From positions 11,075,123 to 11,139,122 of the forward strand of contig JABAKD010000001.1 of NCBI GenBank assembly GCA_012845835.1: DNA of 64,000 nt. The letters run 5' to 3'. This document shows, one piece after another, positions 43,706 to 53,307 of this stretch. This DNA comes from Undaria pinnatifida. Its lineage: Eukaryota; Sar; Phaeophyceae; Laminariales; Alariaceae. Both the position numbers and the translations under genes were made by a program. Numbering within the stretch: the first letter of the stretch is position 1; each line of letters opens with the position of its first letter. The notes beneath the pieces are model-generated. The model worked only from the letters and a program-made list of their open reading frames with translations, ran no database searches and had not been told where the DNA came from.

Positions 43706-44570
43706 CTAGCCCACCCTGATGAGTCGCATATGCAGAAATATGGGAGATTCGGGGAAACTCCGGTTCTACGAACTAGACCATGAGTCGAAGATGCGGCTCC
43801 TCAAACCCACTCCCACACCTCTAACCGTCTGGCTATGAAGCCAGGAACACGCGAAGAAAAGCAGTAGAAAGAAACGAAGACCCTACAACAAGGCAATATT
43901 CACCCATCAAAACCCTGCCGCATGCCGCCGGTGTGGCGGGGGGGGCAGAAAAGGCTCTAGAATCTGCCGCATGCCGCCGGTGTGGCGGGGGGGGGCAGGA
44001 AAGGCTCTACGGCAAACCAACCACGGAAAAAGGTACTATGGCGAGGCGAGCCCTCGTCGATATGGAGGGGAACACAGGCGCTAACACAAGGGAGAAGTCA
44101 TGCGAAAAACCTCCCGCGGGCCATCGGCAAGGCGGGGGGTTAGACAAGGAAACGACGAATACCCGGGATGGAAGTTGTCAACACCTACAGCCCCGCTAGG
44201 GGAGGAAGTGTTTAGACGAAAAAAAAAAACAAAGCAGAACAAATACAACACACAAAACATAAAAGAAGACACACAGACCCGTACACTGGTCGCCCCCCGG
44301 CTCTGGGCTGAGGAGGGCGTCGGCAGGGCGAATTTGAACAATGACAAAAAGGCGACAGCCCTGCGCCTCAGATAGCGGCGTTTTACCCGAACTATGACCC
44401 GGCACTGAGCAGGGGGTTCGGCAGGACAGAAAAGAAAAAAAAAATTTGAAAGAACCGCCCCAAAACTCGATGAAGACCCTCAGGACACTACGAACGACCC
44501 AAAGACAAAGACGCAAAACTCATACCTCAAAAAATTGAAGAACTATCGAGAAGCGGTGGTGGCTTGGAAG
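43706..44570 (-). other. Retrotransposon 3' region
   Basis: Non-coding stretch between the integrase stop and the 3' LTR. It holds a 52-bp tandem duplication (GCATGCCGCCGGTGTGGCGG…, 43918–44015) and ends CATCAGGGTGGGCTAG before the LTR, the likely polypurine tract. Its last ~130 bp are the part kept in the deleted element at 30.1 kb. Confidence 0.7.
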
Positions 44571-46691
44571 TCAACTGGCCACGGCCGCGCCTCGAGATTC
44601 GTCTACGTTACGTTGGATTCCCCGAGGAAACGCACTAGCGATGTGAACTTGCAAGCACCAAGAGCCTCGTACGGCTCCCGTTGAAGTCGTGTAGCGCGCC
44701 GGGGGAAGAGGGAGTTTAATCGGTCCCGGGTCGTCCAGAAAGCGGACCAGGTATACCTTGTCCTCGGTAGTACTCGCGCTGATTTTTCCTAGCCACCATA
44801 AACCATCGTCTCCCTTGTACCAAAAGTGGGCTCCCTTAGGAAGTACGGTGTCGTGGTAGCGACGGAGCCAATCGGTGCGGGAAACACAGGCGTAGCCCGG
44901 CGCTAGGAAACGTTCCCCGTTGTTGCGGGAGAGCTCACGCTGTGCCGCCCCGATCCGCATGCGGCGGTAAAGGCGGTTGGTTTGGCGGTGCTGGTCCGGG
45001 GTTCCGGCCCAATAACACAAGATGTGGGAGCGGGAGAGGTGAAGGTCCATTTCCCGCTCCCAGGACGGTTCGGAGAGTCCCGCCCAATGCGTCTTGTATA
45101 GCACCGCGATGACGCCACCTCGCCCCCGTACCGACTGATGACCAGTGATCTGCTCCACCTCCAGCCGTTGGAGGGGAGTCGAAACGTCGTCTTGAGTGAC
45201 GTGGTACGGCCGGGACTTCGTGGAAAACTTGTTGAGCACATACTGTGTCAGCCCCGCCGGTAGGTATTTGGGCATGTCCCCGCTGTCGTGGAGGTTGGCA
45301 CAGGGTTTGCAGCGCTCAATAGCCACACGCCGACGAGCGTCCGAACCAGGCAGGTCGGAAGGGAGATCCAAATAAAGGAGGTTGCTCCCGAGCGGCGAGC
45401 CGTCCGGGGTCTCGGCGGCGGAGCAGGGACCGACGGCCAGGATCTTGTATGGGCCCGTCCAGTTAAGCGCGAGTTTCGCCTTGAGTACCTTGGCGTCGGT
45501 ATTCGCTTTCACACCCTGGCGGATGGTAGAAGCAGAATTGTATACCCATGCCCAACCACCCACAGTGAAGTTAGGTGCTGGACGCAGCGCGTCGGCGAGG
45601 GCGGAGTTTCTGCGGTTAACACGGGAAACGGTGAGGGCGTGGTGTGCGCGGACAATGTCGTTCGCGCGCTTTTGCCGGTCGGTGGCCAAATCGCAATAGG
45701 CCAGGTGGTCACGGGCGAGACTCTGGTGTCCCACGACACCTTTGCGGTCGAAAATCGTCAGGGGAAGCCGTGGGAGTCTGCCCATGTGGACCTCGTTAGG
45801 CGCCAAACCCGTCGCCGCGCTGACAGAGTTGTTGTAAGCGAATTCGACGTGGGGCAGATGCGAGTCCCAGTCGTCTTGTCGCTCGTTGACGACCATAGCC
45901 AGCATTTGTGCCATAGTGTGATTTACCCGCTCAACGCCCCCGTTACAGTTGGGATGGTAGGAGCTTGTAGCAAGCTTGTGTACACCTAACAGCTGATATA
46001 CAGCTTGTGAAAGCTTGGAGCAGAACTGCAGTCCGTTGTCCGAGAGTATGGTGCGCGGGCACCCCCACAAGGGGATGTATTGGTTCACCAAGATATTGGC
46101 TGTACCTTCCGCGGTGAACTCAGCGGCAGTGACGGGGAACATGTCGGCCCGACGACTGAAGCGATCGGTGAACAGCAGGATGTAGGTGTTGCCTCGTGGT
46201 GTGACCGGAAGGGGGCCGAAGTAGTCAACACTGACGGCGATACCTGGACCTTCCGGCAGAGGCATTGTGATGATGGGCCAGCGGACAGTCAGCCGTGGGG
46301 TTTTTCGCGCTTGGCACTTCAAGCAGTGGCGAAGCCACCACCGGGTACACACACTCATGCCAATCCACCAATAAAAACGCTCCAGCATGCGCAACGTGCG
46401 CGTGGTGCCAAGGTGGCAGGAGGCCGTCGAGTGGCAAGCTTGCATGATCCAAGGGCGCATGAGCAGGGGAACGTAGATGCGAACTGGCTCGTTGTTTAGC
46501 AAGCAAGCAGCTCGCCCCACAGAGTTCGGTTTGTCAGAGCTTGTTGGCGGGAGTGTCGGTTTACGGACGAGTAGGACAAAGTCGTCGTCGGTTGTATGTA
46601 GTCGACCCTTATCCGCTAGTTCCTGGATGTCTGAGAGAGAGGGACGCTTGGGCGAGGGGTAGCATGCCAAGAAGTCCGGTGGCAGGGCCGG
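44571..46691 (-). CDS. Integrase with chromodomain and Tudor-like tail
   Basis: The frame opens before 46754, but family-like sequence starts at ~46691 (PALPPDFLACYPSPKRPSLS), where the upstream frame loses it. Zinc-binding HHCC is seen in CHSTASCHLG … HCLKCQARK. The catalytic D,D,E are in VSVDYFGPL, TILSDNGLQF and GGVERVNHTM. The GPY motif is in NWTGPYKILAV. Beyond it lies a chromodomain-like segment (VEQITGHQSV … YKTHWAGLSEPSWEREMDL) and, nearer the end, a Tudor/SH3-like segment (WYKGDDGLWWLGKISA … YLVRFLDD). Chromodomains in Gypsy elements bind histone marks and steer integration; that role here is inference. All catalytic residues are intact. Confidence 0.9.
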   Translation of the reverse strand, partial: PALPPDFLACYPSPKRPSLSDIQELADKGRLHTTDDDFVLLVRKPTLPPTSSDKPNSVGRAACLLNNEPVRIYVPLLMRPWIMQACHSTASCHLGTTRTLRMLERFYWWIGMSVCTRWWLRHCLKCQARKTPRLTVRWPIITMPLPEGPGIAVSVDYFGPLPVTPRGNTYILLFTDRFSRRADMFPVTAAEFTAEGTANILVNQYIPLWGCPRTILSDNGLQFCSKLSQAVYQLLGVHKLATSSYHPNCNGGVERVNHTMAQMLAMVVNERQDDWDSHLPHVEFAYNNSVSAATGLAPNEVHMGRLPRLPLTIFDRKGVVGHQSLARDHLAYCDLATDRQKRANDIVRAHHALTVSRVNRRNSALADALRPAPNFTVGGWAWVYNSASTIRQGVKANTDAKVLKAKLALNWTGPYKILAVGPCSAAETPDGSPLGSNLLYLDLPSDLPGSDARRRVAIERCKPCANLHDSGDMPKYLPAGLTQYVLNKFSTKSRPYHVTQDDVSTPLQRLEVEQITGHQSVRGRGGVIAVLYKTHWAGLSEPSWEREMDLHLSRSHILCYWAGTPDQHRQTNRLYRRMRIGAAQRELSRNNGERFLAPGYACVSRTDWLRRYHDTVLPKGAHFWYKGDDGLWWLGKISASTTEDKVYLVRFLDDPGPIKLPLPPARYTTSTGAVRGSWCLQVHIASAFPRGIQRNVDESRGAAVAS

Positions 46692-49600
46692 CCGATAGAG
46701 ATGTAACGTATCGTGGCGTGGCACGTCGGCTCTGCGTGTTGTTCGCGCTTCCAATCGGCATGTGAATAACGCGCGACGGAATCCGCGAATCGCAACTCAG
46801 CAGCGTCGCCGAGGGCATCCGACCTTGTAAGTGTAGCCGGCGTTTCACCAGGAGGAGGCGTAAGCCGTAGGAGCGGAGTTCCCATAGGCTCTGCGTGGTC
46901 GTGGTCGGACGGAAGTGGTAGCGTGCGGGCCGGCGGGTCGGCAAGAGTAGGGGTCGCGGCGACTGACGGAGCCGGCCGCGGCCGTCGGGCTCGCGGCGGA
47001 GTTGTAACTCGTCTGGGCGATGACTGGGGAACCCCGCCGGGCCCGAAGCCATAGTCGACAGCAGGGGGTGCCTTACCAGCTGCTGTTGCTGAACGCCGGC
47101 GCGTCCGAGTGGAGATGCGGTCCGAAAAGGGCGTCATCGTCTGGGGCGCCGGAGATCCAGGCGAGGTTGGGACCGACGCGGTCGGGCCCATGGGCTCGAC
47201 GGGGTTTGTCCCTTGTACCGAGCTCCGGGAAGGAGTCGGTTGGGCCACTGATGTCGTGACAGCCGGGGTTTCGGCGGAGTCCTCGTTGGTCACGATGGGT
47301 ACAGCAAAAACCGAAGCGAGATTGTAGTCGGCTGTACGCGAGCCACCGCCTCGGCCGGGCGAGCTATCGACGGTGGCGGTGGATGCAGAAACACGAGCGA
47401 CGAATCTCCTGGAAGGAGTAGGAAGGTCGTCAAGCCTCATACGTGGCCCGTGTGTGCGAAAATCGCAAAAGTCGGCAAGAGTGAGAGGAAGCCCACCCAA
47501 GGCATTACTTTCGGTGCGGGGCATTAGCCCACCCAAGCCGACACCCGGTATCGGAGAAGAAGGAGTGTACAGCCCGCAAGCCCGTATGAGGTATATACCA
47601 CCATCCTCAACAGGGGTAAGGCTCGTCGAACCATTGCGGTCGTGTTCCGTGGCAGGCTCCGGCAAGCGAGACAGGAAGTCAGCGTTGCCGTTTGCGCTTC
47701 CTTTTCGGTATTCGAGGGTGTAATCGAATGCGGTGAGGAACTCGAGCCATCTCTGGACTCGGCCGTTGTGATTCCCCACTTTACCTATGTTTTTCAGAGC
47801 CTTGTGGTCTGAGAATATTCGGAACTTGGTGCCCCAAAGGTAGCCGCGGAGGCGCTTGAGAGCCCAGACGATGCTGCCAGCTTCCAAATCGAGAGGAGTC
47901 CAATGCCTTTCCGAGTCGAGCGTAGCTCGACTGATGTATGCGATGGGTTTTATGGAGCCGTCCGTCTGTTCCTGTTCGAGAGCGGCTCCGAACCCGTCGA
48001 TGCAGGCATCGCAGTACACGTGGAACGGGCGAGTGCCGTCGGCGACGGCGTCCCAATCAGGGAAAACGAGGACCGGCGGGGTCGTGAGCTCCGCCAAGAT
48101 TTCTCTCACCAACTTCTCCATATCAGGCGTGAAGACAAACTTTACCCCCTTCCGAAGGAGTGCGTTAATAGGACGAAGTCTCTTCGATAAGTCGGGCAAA
48201 AATTTGCGGTAATAGTTGATACCACCCATGAGTGCGCGCACCTGCTTAACGTCAGTGGGCATCGGTATATTGGTCAATGCCGACACTTTTTCCGAATTTG
48301 GGCGTAGGCCTGCTGGAGAAATGGAGTGGCCTAGAAAGTTCGCATCGGTAGCGCCCAAACGCGCCTTCGAGGGGGAAAGCTTGAGATTGTGCATTCGAAG
48401 GCGTTCGAAGAAAGAGCGAATCGTCCGAACATGCGTTACCGGGTCGGAGTCGAACACGATGACATCGTCGAGGTAAGCTGCCACCTGTGTCAAACCCTTG
48501 ATCACCTCATTGATAACCTTGACGAACCACCCAGGCGAGGCGCTGCTGCCCTGGGGCATAACGAGCCATTCATAAAGGCCCGTGGGTGTGCAGAACGCTG
48601 TAAGGGGAACTGTGTCCTTGTGTGCCGTTATCTGATGGAACGAGGAAACCAAGTCGAACAAGGAAAACACCCGACCTGAGCCCAAGGAGTCCAGGACCTG
48701 GTCCACGCGCGGAATCGGCAGTTGACTGAGCTTGCTAATTTGGTTGAGTTTCTTGTAGTTCACCGTGATCCTCACACCGCCAGATTTCTTCGGGATGACC
48801 ACCAGCGGGCTCGAGTACGGTGAGGTTGAGTGCTGAATCAGCCCAGCCGCGAGGTACTGGTTAAGGGTCGCGTCCACTTCTCTGGCCAGTATAGGGTTAA
48901 TGCGATGGGGCCGTGAAGTGACCGGAGCGCTGCCCTCCGGAACCGAGATTTCAAAGGGCATTAGGGAGCATGACCCAAAATCCGTCTTCGAGGTGGAGAA
49001 CACGTCCGAAAAGTCGCAGAGCACATCCCCCAGTTGCTCAATGGTCGGGGGGTCCCAACCAGGGTCGTGTAAGTCGAACGCAATCTCCCGCAGGTGCGGT
49101 GGGAGTCGGGCCCAGACGCGTAGAAATGCAGAACGTTGGACCGGGTTCAAACGTTCCATAAGCGTCGGCGAGGGCGACGGTACGGCGGGAACTAACTCCT
49201 CCGCGTCGGTCGGGCTAGCGACCGCAGAGACCTGGCTGTCCGAAGTCTGGCCAGGGTGGGGACCCGCAGCCTTGATAGGGTGTTGTAAGGCACCCAGCGG
49301 GATGCGCAAAAGTGGGGCGTCGGCGACCCCGATAAGGTCGCCTGGCTCGAGGTCCGCGACACCTATGACGGGAAGCACCTGTCGTCCTGAAGCAACAAAG
49401 TGTTTCTGTCCCGAAAGAACATCCGGCTGCGGCAGTATGTCGACAAGATAGTGTCCTGTGAGCGCAGGAGAGCCGTTACTGCGCACCAAGTTGACCTCGA
49501 GCAGTTGGGGCTCGTCCGACAAAGAGACGCCTGTAGAGCCATCATAGCGAAGGTGGAAAGCACCGTTCGATGCTGCGGGGTCGACGGCATAAGCCGCTAC

Positions 49601-49957
49601 GCCTGCTGTGGCGTGGTGGGACAACGTCAGCTCGCCCAAAACCCGATTATCGAGAGGACGAGGGGGCAGGGCGCGGAATGAACGGGTGTTGAAGCGCATC
49701 CAACTGTCGCGGCCCAGCAAGACAGCGTGCTGCATGACCGAAGGAGGGACCACGCATGCCCACACCGCGAGAGAGCATGTTGGTTCTTTTTCGAGGAAGA
49801 ATTGAACGCTCAGACGGATGTGGGTCGCGGTCCGTAAAGGGGCGGATTCGCCAAAGCCACCCCAGGAGCGAGGGCTGCTAGGCCGCTCGCACGTCGATGA
49901 GGCGGCGCCTACCGATAGCATACGATCCAACACGTCACGACGGATGAAGGTTTGGGG
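46688..49957 (-). CDS. Protease C-half, reverse transcriptase and RNase H
   Basis: This frame begins inside the protease, after a -1 break at the C5 run (49954–49958 on the plus strand). It contains the second protease motif LLGRDSW. RT motifs follow: A FSLFDLVSSFHQI, B MPQGSSASPGWF, C YLDDVIVFDSD. RNase H acidic residues are in YCDACIDGFGAALE, TPLDLEAGSIVWAL, FSDHKAL and GNADFLSRLPE. About 270 residues of Pro/Ser/Thr-rich linker then lead towards integrase. The frame runs to a stop at 46616, but similarity ends near 46690, where the integrase frame (-1) takes over. All catalytic residues are present, so the enzyme itself looks intact. Confidence 0.9.
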
Positions 49958-51987
49958 GAGCCAGTGTCAAGCAGCGCTGTACATATGTAGGGCGCAATAG
50001 CGTCCCCTCCGCTATGTATTGCAATATCGGTAGTGAAAGAATCGTCGTCCAGCGTCACGGTACCCCCAACGAGGCAGGGGCCATGTTCTGGCAGTGCGCG
50101 GTCTGAGGCGCCGCGAGAAGCTACCGCCAAAACCTCCGGGCTTTGATCGGCGGGTGTACCCGAAAAATAGGCCGAAGGAGGGCCTTGGGCAGCGCCGACC
50201 ACGGTCCCCAAACGCGACTGCTGAGCGGACGAAATTTCATGGATTCCAGCATTCCCGGTGGGCCTGCGGAATCGACGAGGGGAGGCCAGGTGTGGCGATC
50301 CGTCCTCGCAGTCGCGAATTGCTTCGCGAACGGCAGAGAGTGCCTCACCGAGCAAATTTTGTCTTCTCCACTTGCGTGGATCCTTGGCGTGGGGGTCGTC
50401 CGCCCGGAGACCTATACCCCACACAGTGTCTAGAGGACTGGCCTCTGCCAGAAATTTGTTGCCAGTGCTCAAAAGGTGATTTTTCATGGCTGGGTTCTGC
50501 GTAAATTTGGCATAGTTGCCAGATAACACGGCATTTTGCTTCTCTCTGTCCCAAACGGCGGCGTCAAAATTGCGCACGCCTCGACCGACGCGTTTGTGTG
50601 TGCTGGGGTCAGACGATGACATGATGAGCTCCACCGCGCGATGGTCTTTAAAAAGCCGAGCCTTTTCAGCCATCATAAACTGCTCCGCGCAAGAATATGA
50701 GACGTCGTCGACGACAAACGACGAAGGAGACCACTGCGAGAAAAAGGACGGCGGTTGCCAGAACAACACTACTTTGTCTGTAGAGTATTCGAGGGAAGGG
50801 TCAAAAGTCGACGGTGCCAACCCGTCGGAGGCCGTGTTAGGCATATGAGCTTGTAATGTCCCCGTCTGGGGACACCAGTCTCTGGCACTTTGGGCCTGCA
50901 GCGTCCCCGTCTGAGGACGCCCGGCCTCGGGAGCACGGCGCGAGCCCGAACCCACGGGTGGTCGCGTCGTGGCCTTGTCGCTCTTTGGCGTAAAATCGCA
51001 AGGAACTGCTCTCACTGCACCCGAAGGGACAGGGGGCTCGGAGCTGTTACTGCTTGACGAGAGGCGCGATTCTTCCGTATCTTCACGGGAATAGCGTCCA
51101 GCTGATCGGGCTGGAGGCCGTGGCGTCACCACTGGCCCGTTGCGCAGTGTCGGATCTATATCCTGTGCCACTGGGGCAGACGTAGCCTGATGCACGTGGG
51201 TTAGCGTGCTTAAAGACGGAGCAGGGCCCGTAGACCCTGTGGGCGTCTTCGAGAGCGGGGCTCGGGCAAGTGGAAAAATATTCTTCGCCCGAGAGGGCTC
51301 CTTCCCGTTAGCCCTCTTGGAGGAGAGAGACGAGGTAGCTAAGCTTGTCGGCTCCTCCTTGATGGGAAAAATGATAGAGCGCCCGCTACTATCGCGAGGA
51401 GACACCGACTCAAATCTTGGAAAAGATCTCGGTGCATATGGGTTGGCTTTCCCACACCTCAAGCCAACCGCCGCCTTACGGTCAGGAAGAGGTGGAGACG
51501 AAGAACCCGTTCGCGTATGGGGTTGGCGCGTCGTCGCCGCAGTCTTCTTGCTGCGCGACGCGTGCCTGAGGGGAGCGTGCAAGGTGCAGGCTCCTGAGTC
51601 ATGGTTGGGGGGGGCAGCGTTAGGGGCGCGTGCCTCCGTTGTCGAGCTTGAGCCACGGCAGGGGTTAACGGCGTTGGAAGTACTGGTCCCCATTGCCGAA
51701 CTCGGACCATGATCGAGGGGGGCGTCACTGTGGGCGCGCACCCCCTTCGTAGAAAATGTAACCCGGCTGGGGGGGGGCATACTGGGAGCCCTGGTCCCCA
51801 CCGCCGGCACTGCGCCGTGAAAGTCATCAGGCGACGTAGGAGCCCTTGGGCTCTTGACAGAAGTAATTTGTGCCGCGCCACGTGTAAGGCGAGCGACAGG
51901 CACACGAGCATCTTGTGAAATCAAAGGAAGTGTCCCCGACAGTGCCGTCGGCGTACGGGTCGGGTGTGCCGTACCGCCGTCGCCCTG
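49909..51987 (-). CDS. gag-pol linker with NADAR domain and protease N-half (read through UGA)
   Basis: In the same frame as gag, directly after its UGA (51988–51990), and lacking an ATG; the first possible non-ATG start is TTG at 51924. About 380 disordered Ser/Pro-rich residues come first, with PQTGTLQA repeated. A NADAR (YbiA/DUF1768) domain follows at 50311–50772: VLFWQPPSFFSQWSPSSF, SCAEQFMMAEKARLF, GRGVRNFDAAVWDREKQNAV, YAKFTQNPAMKNHLLSTGNK, SPLDTVWGIGL and NLLGEALSAVREAIRD. The domain is complete at ~154 residues. NADAR enzymes process ADP-ribose conjugates, including ADP-ribosylated guanine in bacterial systems. After a further linker comes the protease active site ALLDTGSP; there the frame is lost by -1. 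A NADAR domain in this place is unusual; its role is unknown. Confidence 0.85.
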   Translation of the reverse strand, partial: QGDGGTAHPTRTPTALSGTLPLISQDARVPVARLTRGAAQITSVKSPRAPTSPDDFHGAVPAVGTRAPSMPPPSRVTFSTKGVRAHSDAPLDHGPSSAMGTSTSNAVNPCRGSSSTTEARAPNAAPPNHDSGACTLHAPLRHASRSKKTAATTRQPHTRTGSSSPPLPDRKAAVGLRCGKANPYAPRSFPRFESVSPRDSSGRSIIFPIKEEPTSLATSSLSSKRANGKEPSRAKNIFPLARAPLSKTPTGSTGPAPSLSTLTHVHQATSAPVAQDIDPTLRNGPVVTPRPPARSAGRYSREDTEESRLSSSSNSSEPPVPSGAVRAVPCDFTPKSDKATTRPPVGSGSRRAPEAGRPQTGTLQAQSARDWCPQTGTLQAHMPNTASDGLAPSTFDPSLEYSTDKVVLFWQPPSFFSQWSPSSFVVDDVSYSCAEQFMMAEKARLFKDHRAVELIMSSSDPSTHKRVGRGVRNFDAAVWDREKQNAVLSGNYAKFTQNPAMKNHLLSTGNKFLAEASPLDTVWGIGLRADDPHAKDPRKWRRQNLLGEALSAVREAIRDCEDGSPHLASPRRFRRPTGNAGIHEISSAQQSRLGTVVGAAQGPPSAYFSGTPADQSPEVLAVASRGASDRALPEHGPCLVGGTVTLDDDSFTTDIAIHSGGDAIAPYICTALLDTGSPKPSSVVTCWIVCYR

Positions 51988-51990
51988 TCA
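51988..51990 (-). promoter_or_regulatory. In-frame UGA between gag and pol: candidate readthrough stop
   Basis: Sequence around the stop on the minus strand is GGC AAC UGA CAG GGC GAC. The frame stays open for 690 codons after it. Some retroviruses and Gypsy-like elements make Gag-Pol by stop suppression. A simple mutation of a sense codon is the alternative. Confidence 0.5.
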
Positions 51991-53307
51991 GTTGCCAGTG
52001 CGAAAGGTACCTGGTTGGCGCGCGTTGGGGTTTCCGCTCGGATTGTGGGTTGCCCCGAAATGTTTCCCCGGAGCAGACACGGAAGCCGAGGAGGCTGACG
52101 AGGGCGGGACAGCACCTTGTTGGCCAGGCGTGTATGTGCTGTTGTTGTTACCGCTGTGGCTGTTTGTCTGTCCCTGGTTCCGTGGGTACCCTCGTGATTG
52201 GTTTGAACGATTTCGGCGATTTTTTTTGTACGTTTGCGAGCGAGAAGAGCGTCCGTCGCGGCGGTAGCTAACCATACGTGCTTGCCACCGTCGGAAAACG
52301 TCATCATCGCCAAGTTGGCCAAGTTCAGGCTTTAGACAGCCGCTGGCGTTGATAAAGGGATGCCTACAGTTGCGTAAGGAATGAGTGTCTTCGTGACAGT
52401 TGAGGCAATGACCCCTGTTTTCTCGGAGAGCCGCGGCGCGGGCAGAGGGCGTGAGGAGGCCGCTCCAGAGGGGAGGGTCGTCGGTCTTAAACGAGGCACT
52501 AACAGCGAAAACTTCTGCATAGTGTTGTTCTTCTAGGGGCCAGCAGTTGGACATTTTGTCGAGCCAGGGGTCGGTGGAAGCAACAATCGGCATGACAATC
52601 GGATTATGGCTCGAACCCGTCTGCCAAGAAGGCGACTGGGACAGCACTCGGCCCTGGCCGCGCCCATGAACGGCGGGCCGGGGCCCCGACGGGGCGGATG
52701 ACCGCGATCCCGTCGAAGAAACAGGTAGAGAAAAATGTTTTTCGCCGTTGACGGCAGGTGTCTTATTATGCGCCAAGTCACTGAACGCTTTCCACATGGC
52801 ATCTAACGAGGCGTATGGCCGTGGGTCCGTAGCCTTCGAGCCAGGGTATAACGTAGGCATGAGCGTCGGAAACTGCTCGTTGACCGCCATGCTAACCACC
52901 TCCAGCACGACATCCGTCCCCGGGGACAAAACACGCTCACTCCTCGTGACTGCCGATACTAGCACACGGAACTCCCGACTGAAATCAGAAAAAGGCGTGC
53001 CGTTACACACTCCAAAAGTATGCAACTTAGTGTAGCCTTCGCCCGTGTCGACCCGGTCAAAGTGCGTCACGAGCAGGCGTAGCAGGAGGGTGAAAGCCTC
53101 GGGCCCAGATGCTCCTCCGTCCAACGCTCTTGACACCTGTCCAAAAATATCGTCGATCAAGGTGGTCATGCGAGCGGTCGTGGGCCTGTCAGGTGTTATG
53201 GCACGGTTGAATGCCAGGCGGAGGGGGTGGATCCAACCGGGAACCCACGTGGGGGCACGTTCACCCTCTTGGCAACGGTCGTCACAGCGCATGAGTATGT
53301 CAGTCAT
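51988..53307 (-). CDS. Gag-like protein with CCHC zinc knuckle
   Basis: About 439 codons from ATG 53307 (GCCATGACTGAC); the frame is closed by TAA at 53341–53343 upstream, so an earlier ATG is excluded. The N-terminal ~180 residues are helical and capsid-like (IDDIFGQVSRALDG, AFTLLLRLLVTHFDRV, FSDFSREFRVLVSAV). A CCHC knuckle lies at residues 301–314 (CLNCHEDTHSLRNC), followed by a basic RNA-binding stretch (RRDGRSSRSQTYKKNRRNRS). It ends in UGA, followed by CAG GGC. The stop is the only barrier to the downstream frame. The capsid assignment rests on position and the knuckle, not on sequence identity. Confidence 0.85.
   Translation of the reverse strand: MTDILMRCDDRCQEGERAPTWVPGWIHPLRLAFNRAITPDRPTTARMTTLIDDIFGQVSRALDGGASGPEAFTLLLRLLVTHFDRVDTGEGYTKLHTFGVCNGTPFSDFSREFRVLVSAVTRSERVLSPGTDVVLEVVSMAVNEQFPTLMPTLYPGSKATDPRPYASLDAMWKAFSDLAHNKTPAVNGEKHFSLPVSSTGSRSSAPSGPRPAVHGRGQGRVLSQSPSWQTGSSHNPIVMPIVASTDPWLDKMSNCWPLEEQHYAEVFAVSASFKTDDPPLWSGLLTPSARAAALRENRGHCLNCHEDTHSLRNCRHPFINASGCLKPELGQLGDDDVFRRWQARMVSYRRDGRSSRSQTYKKNRRNRSNQSRGYPRNQGQTNSHSGNNNSTYTPGQQGAVPPSSASSASVSAPGKHFGATHNPSGNPNARQPGTFRTGN

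Noticed and set aside
45288-45989. 233-codon plus-strand frame
   Set aside because: Antisense to the integrase.
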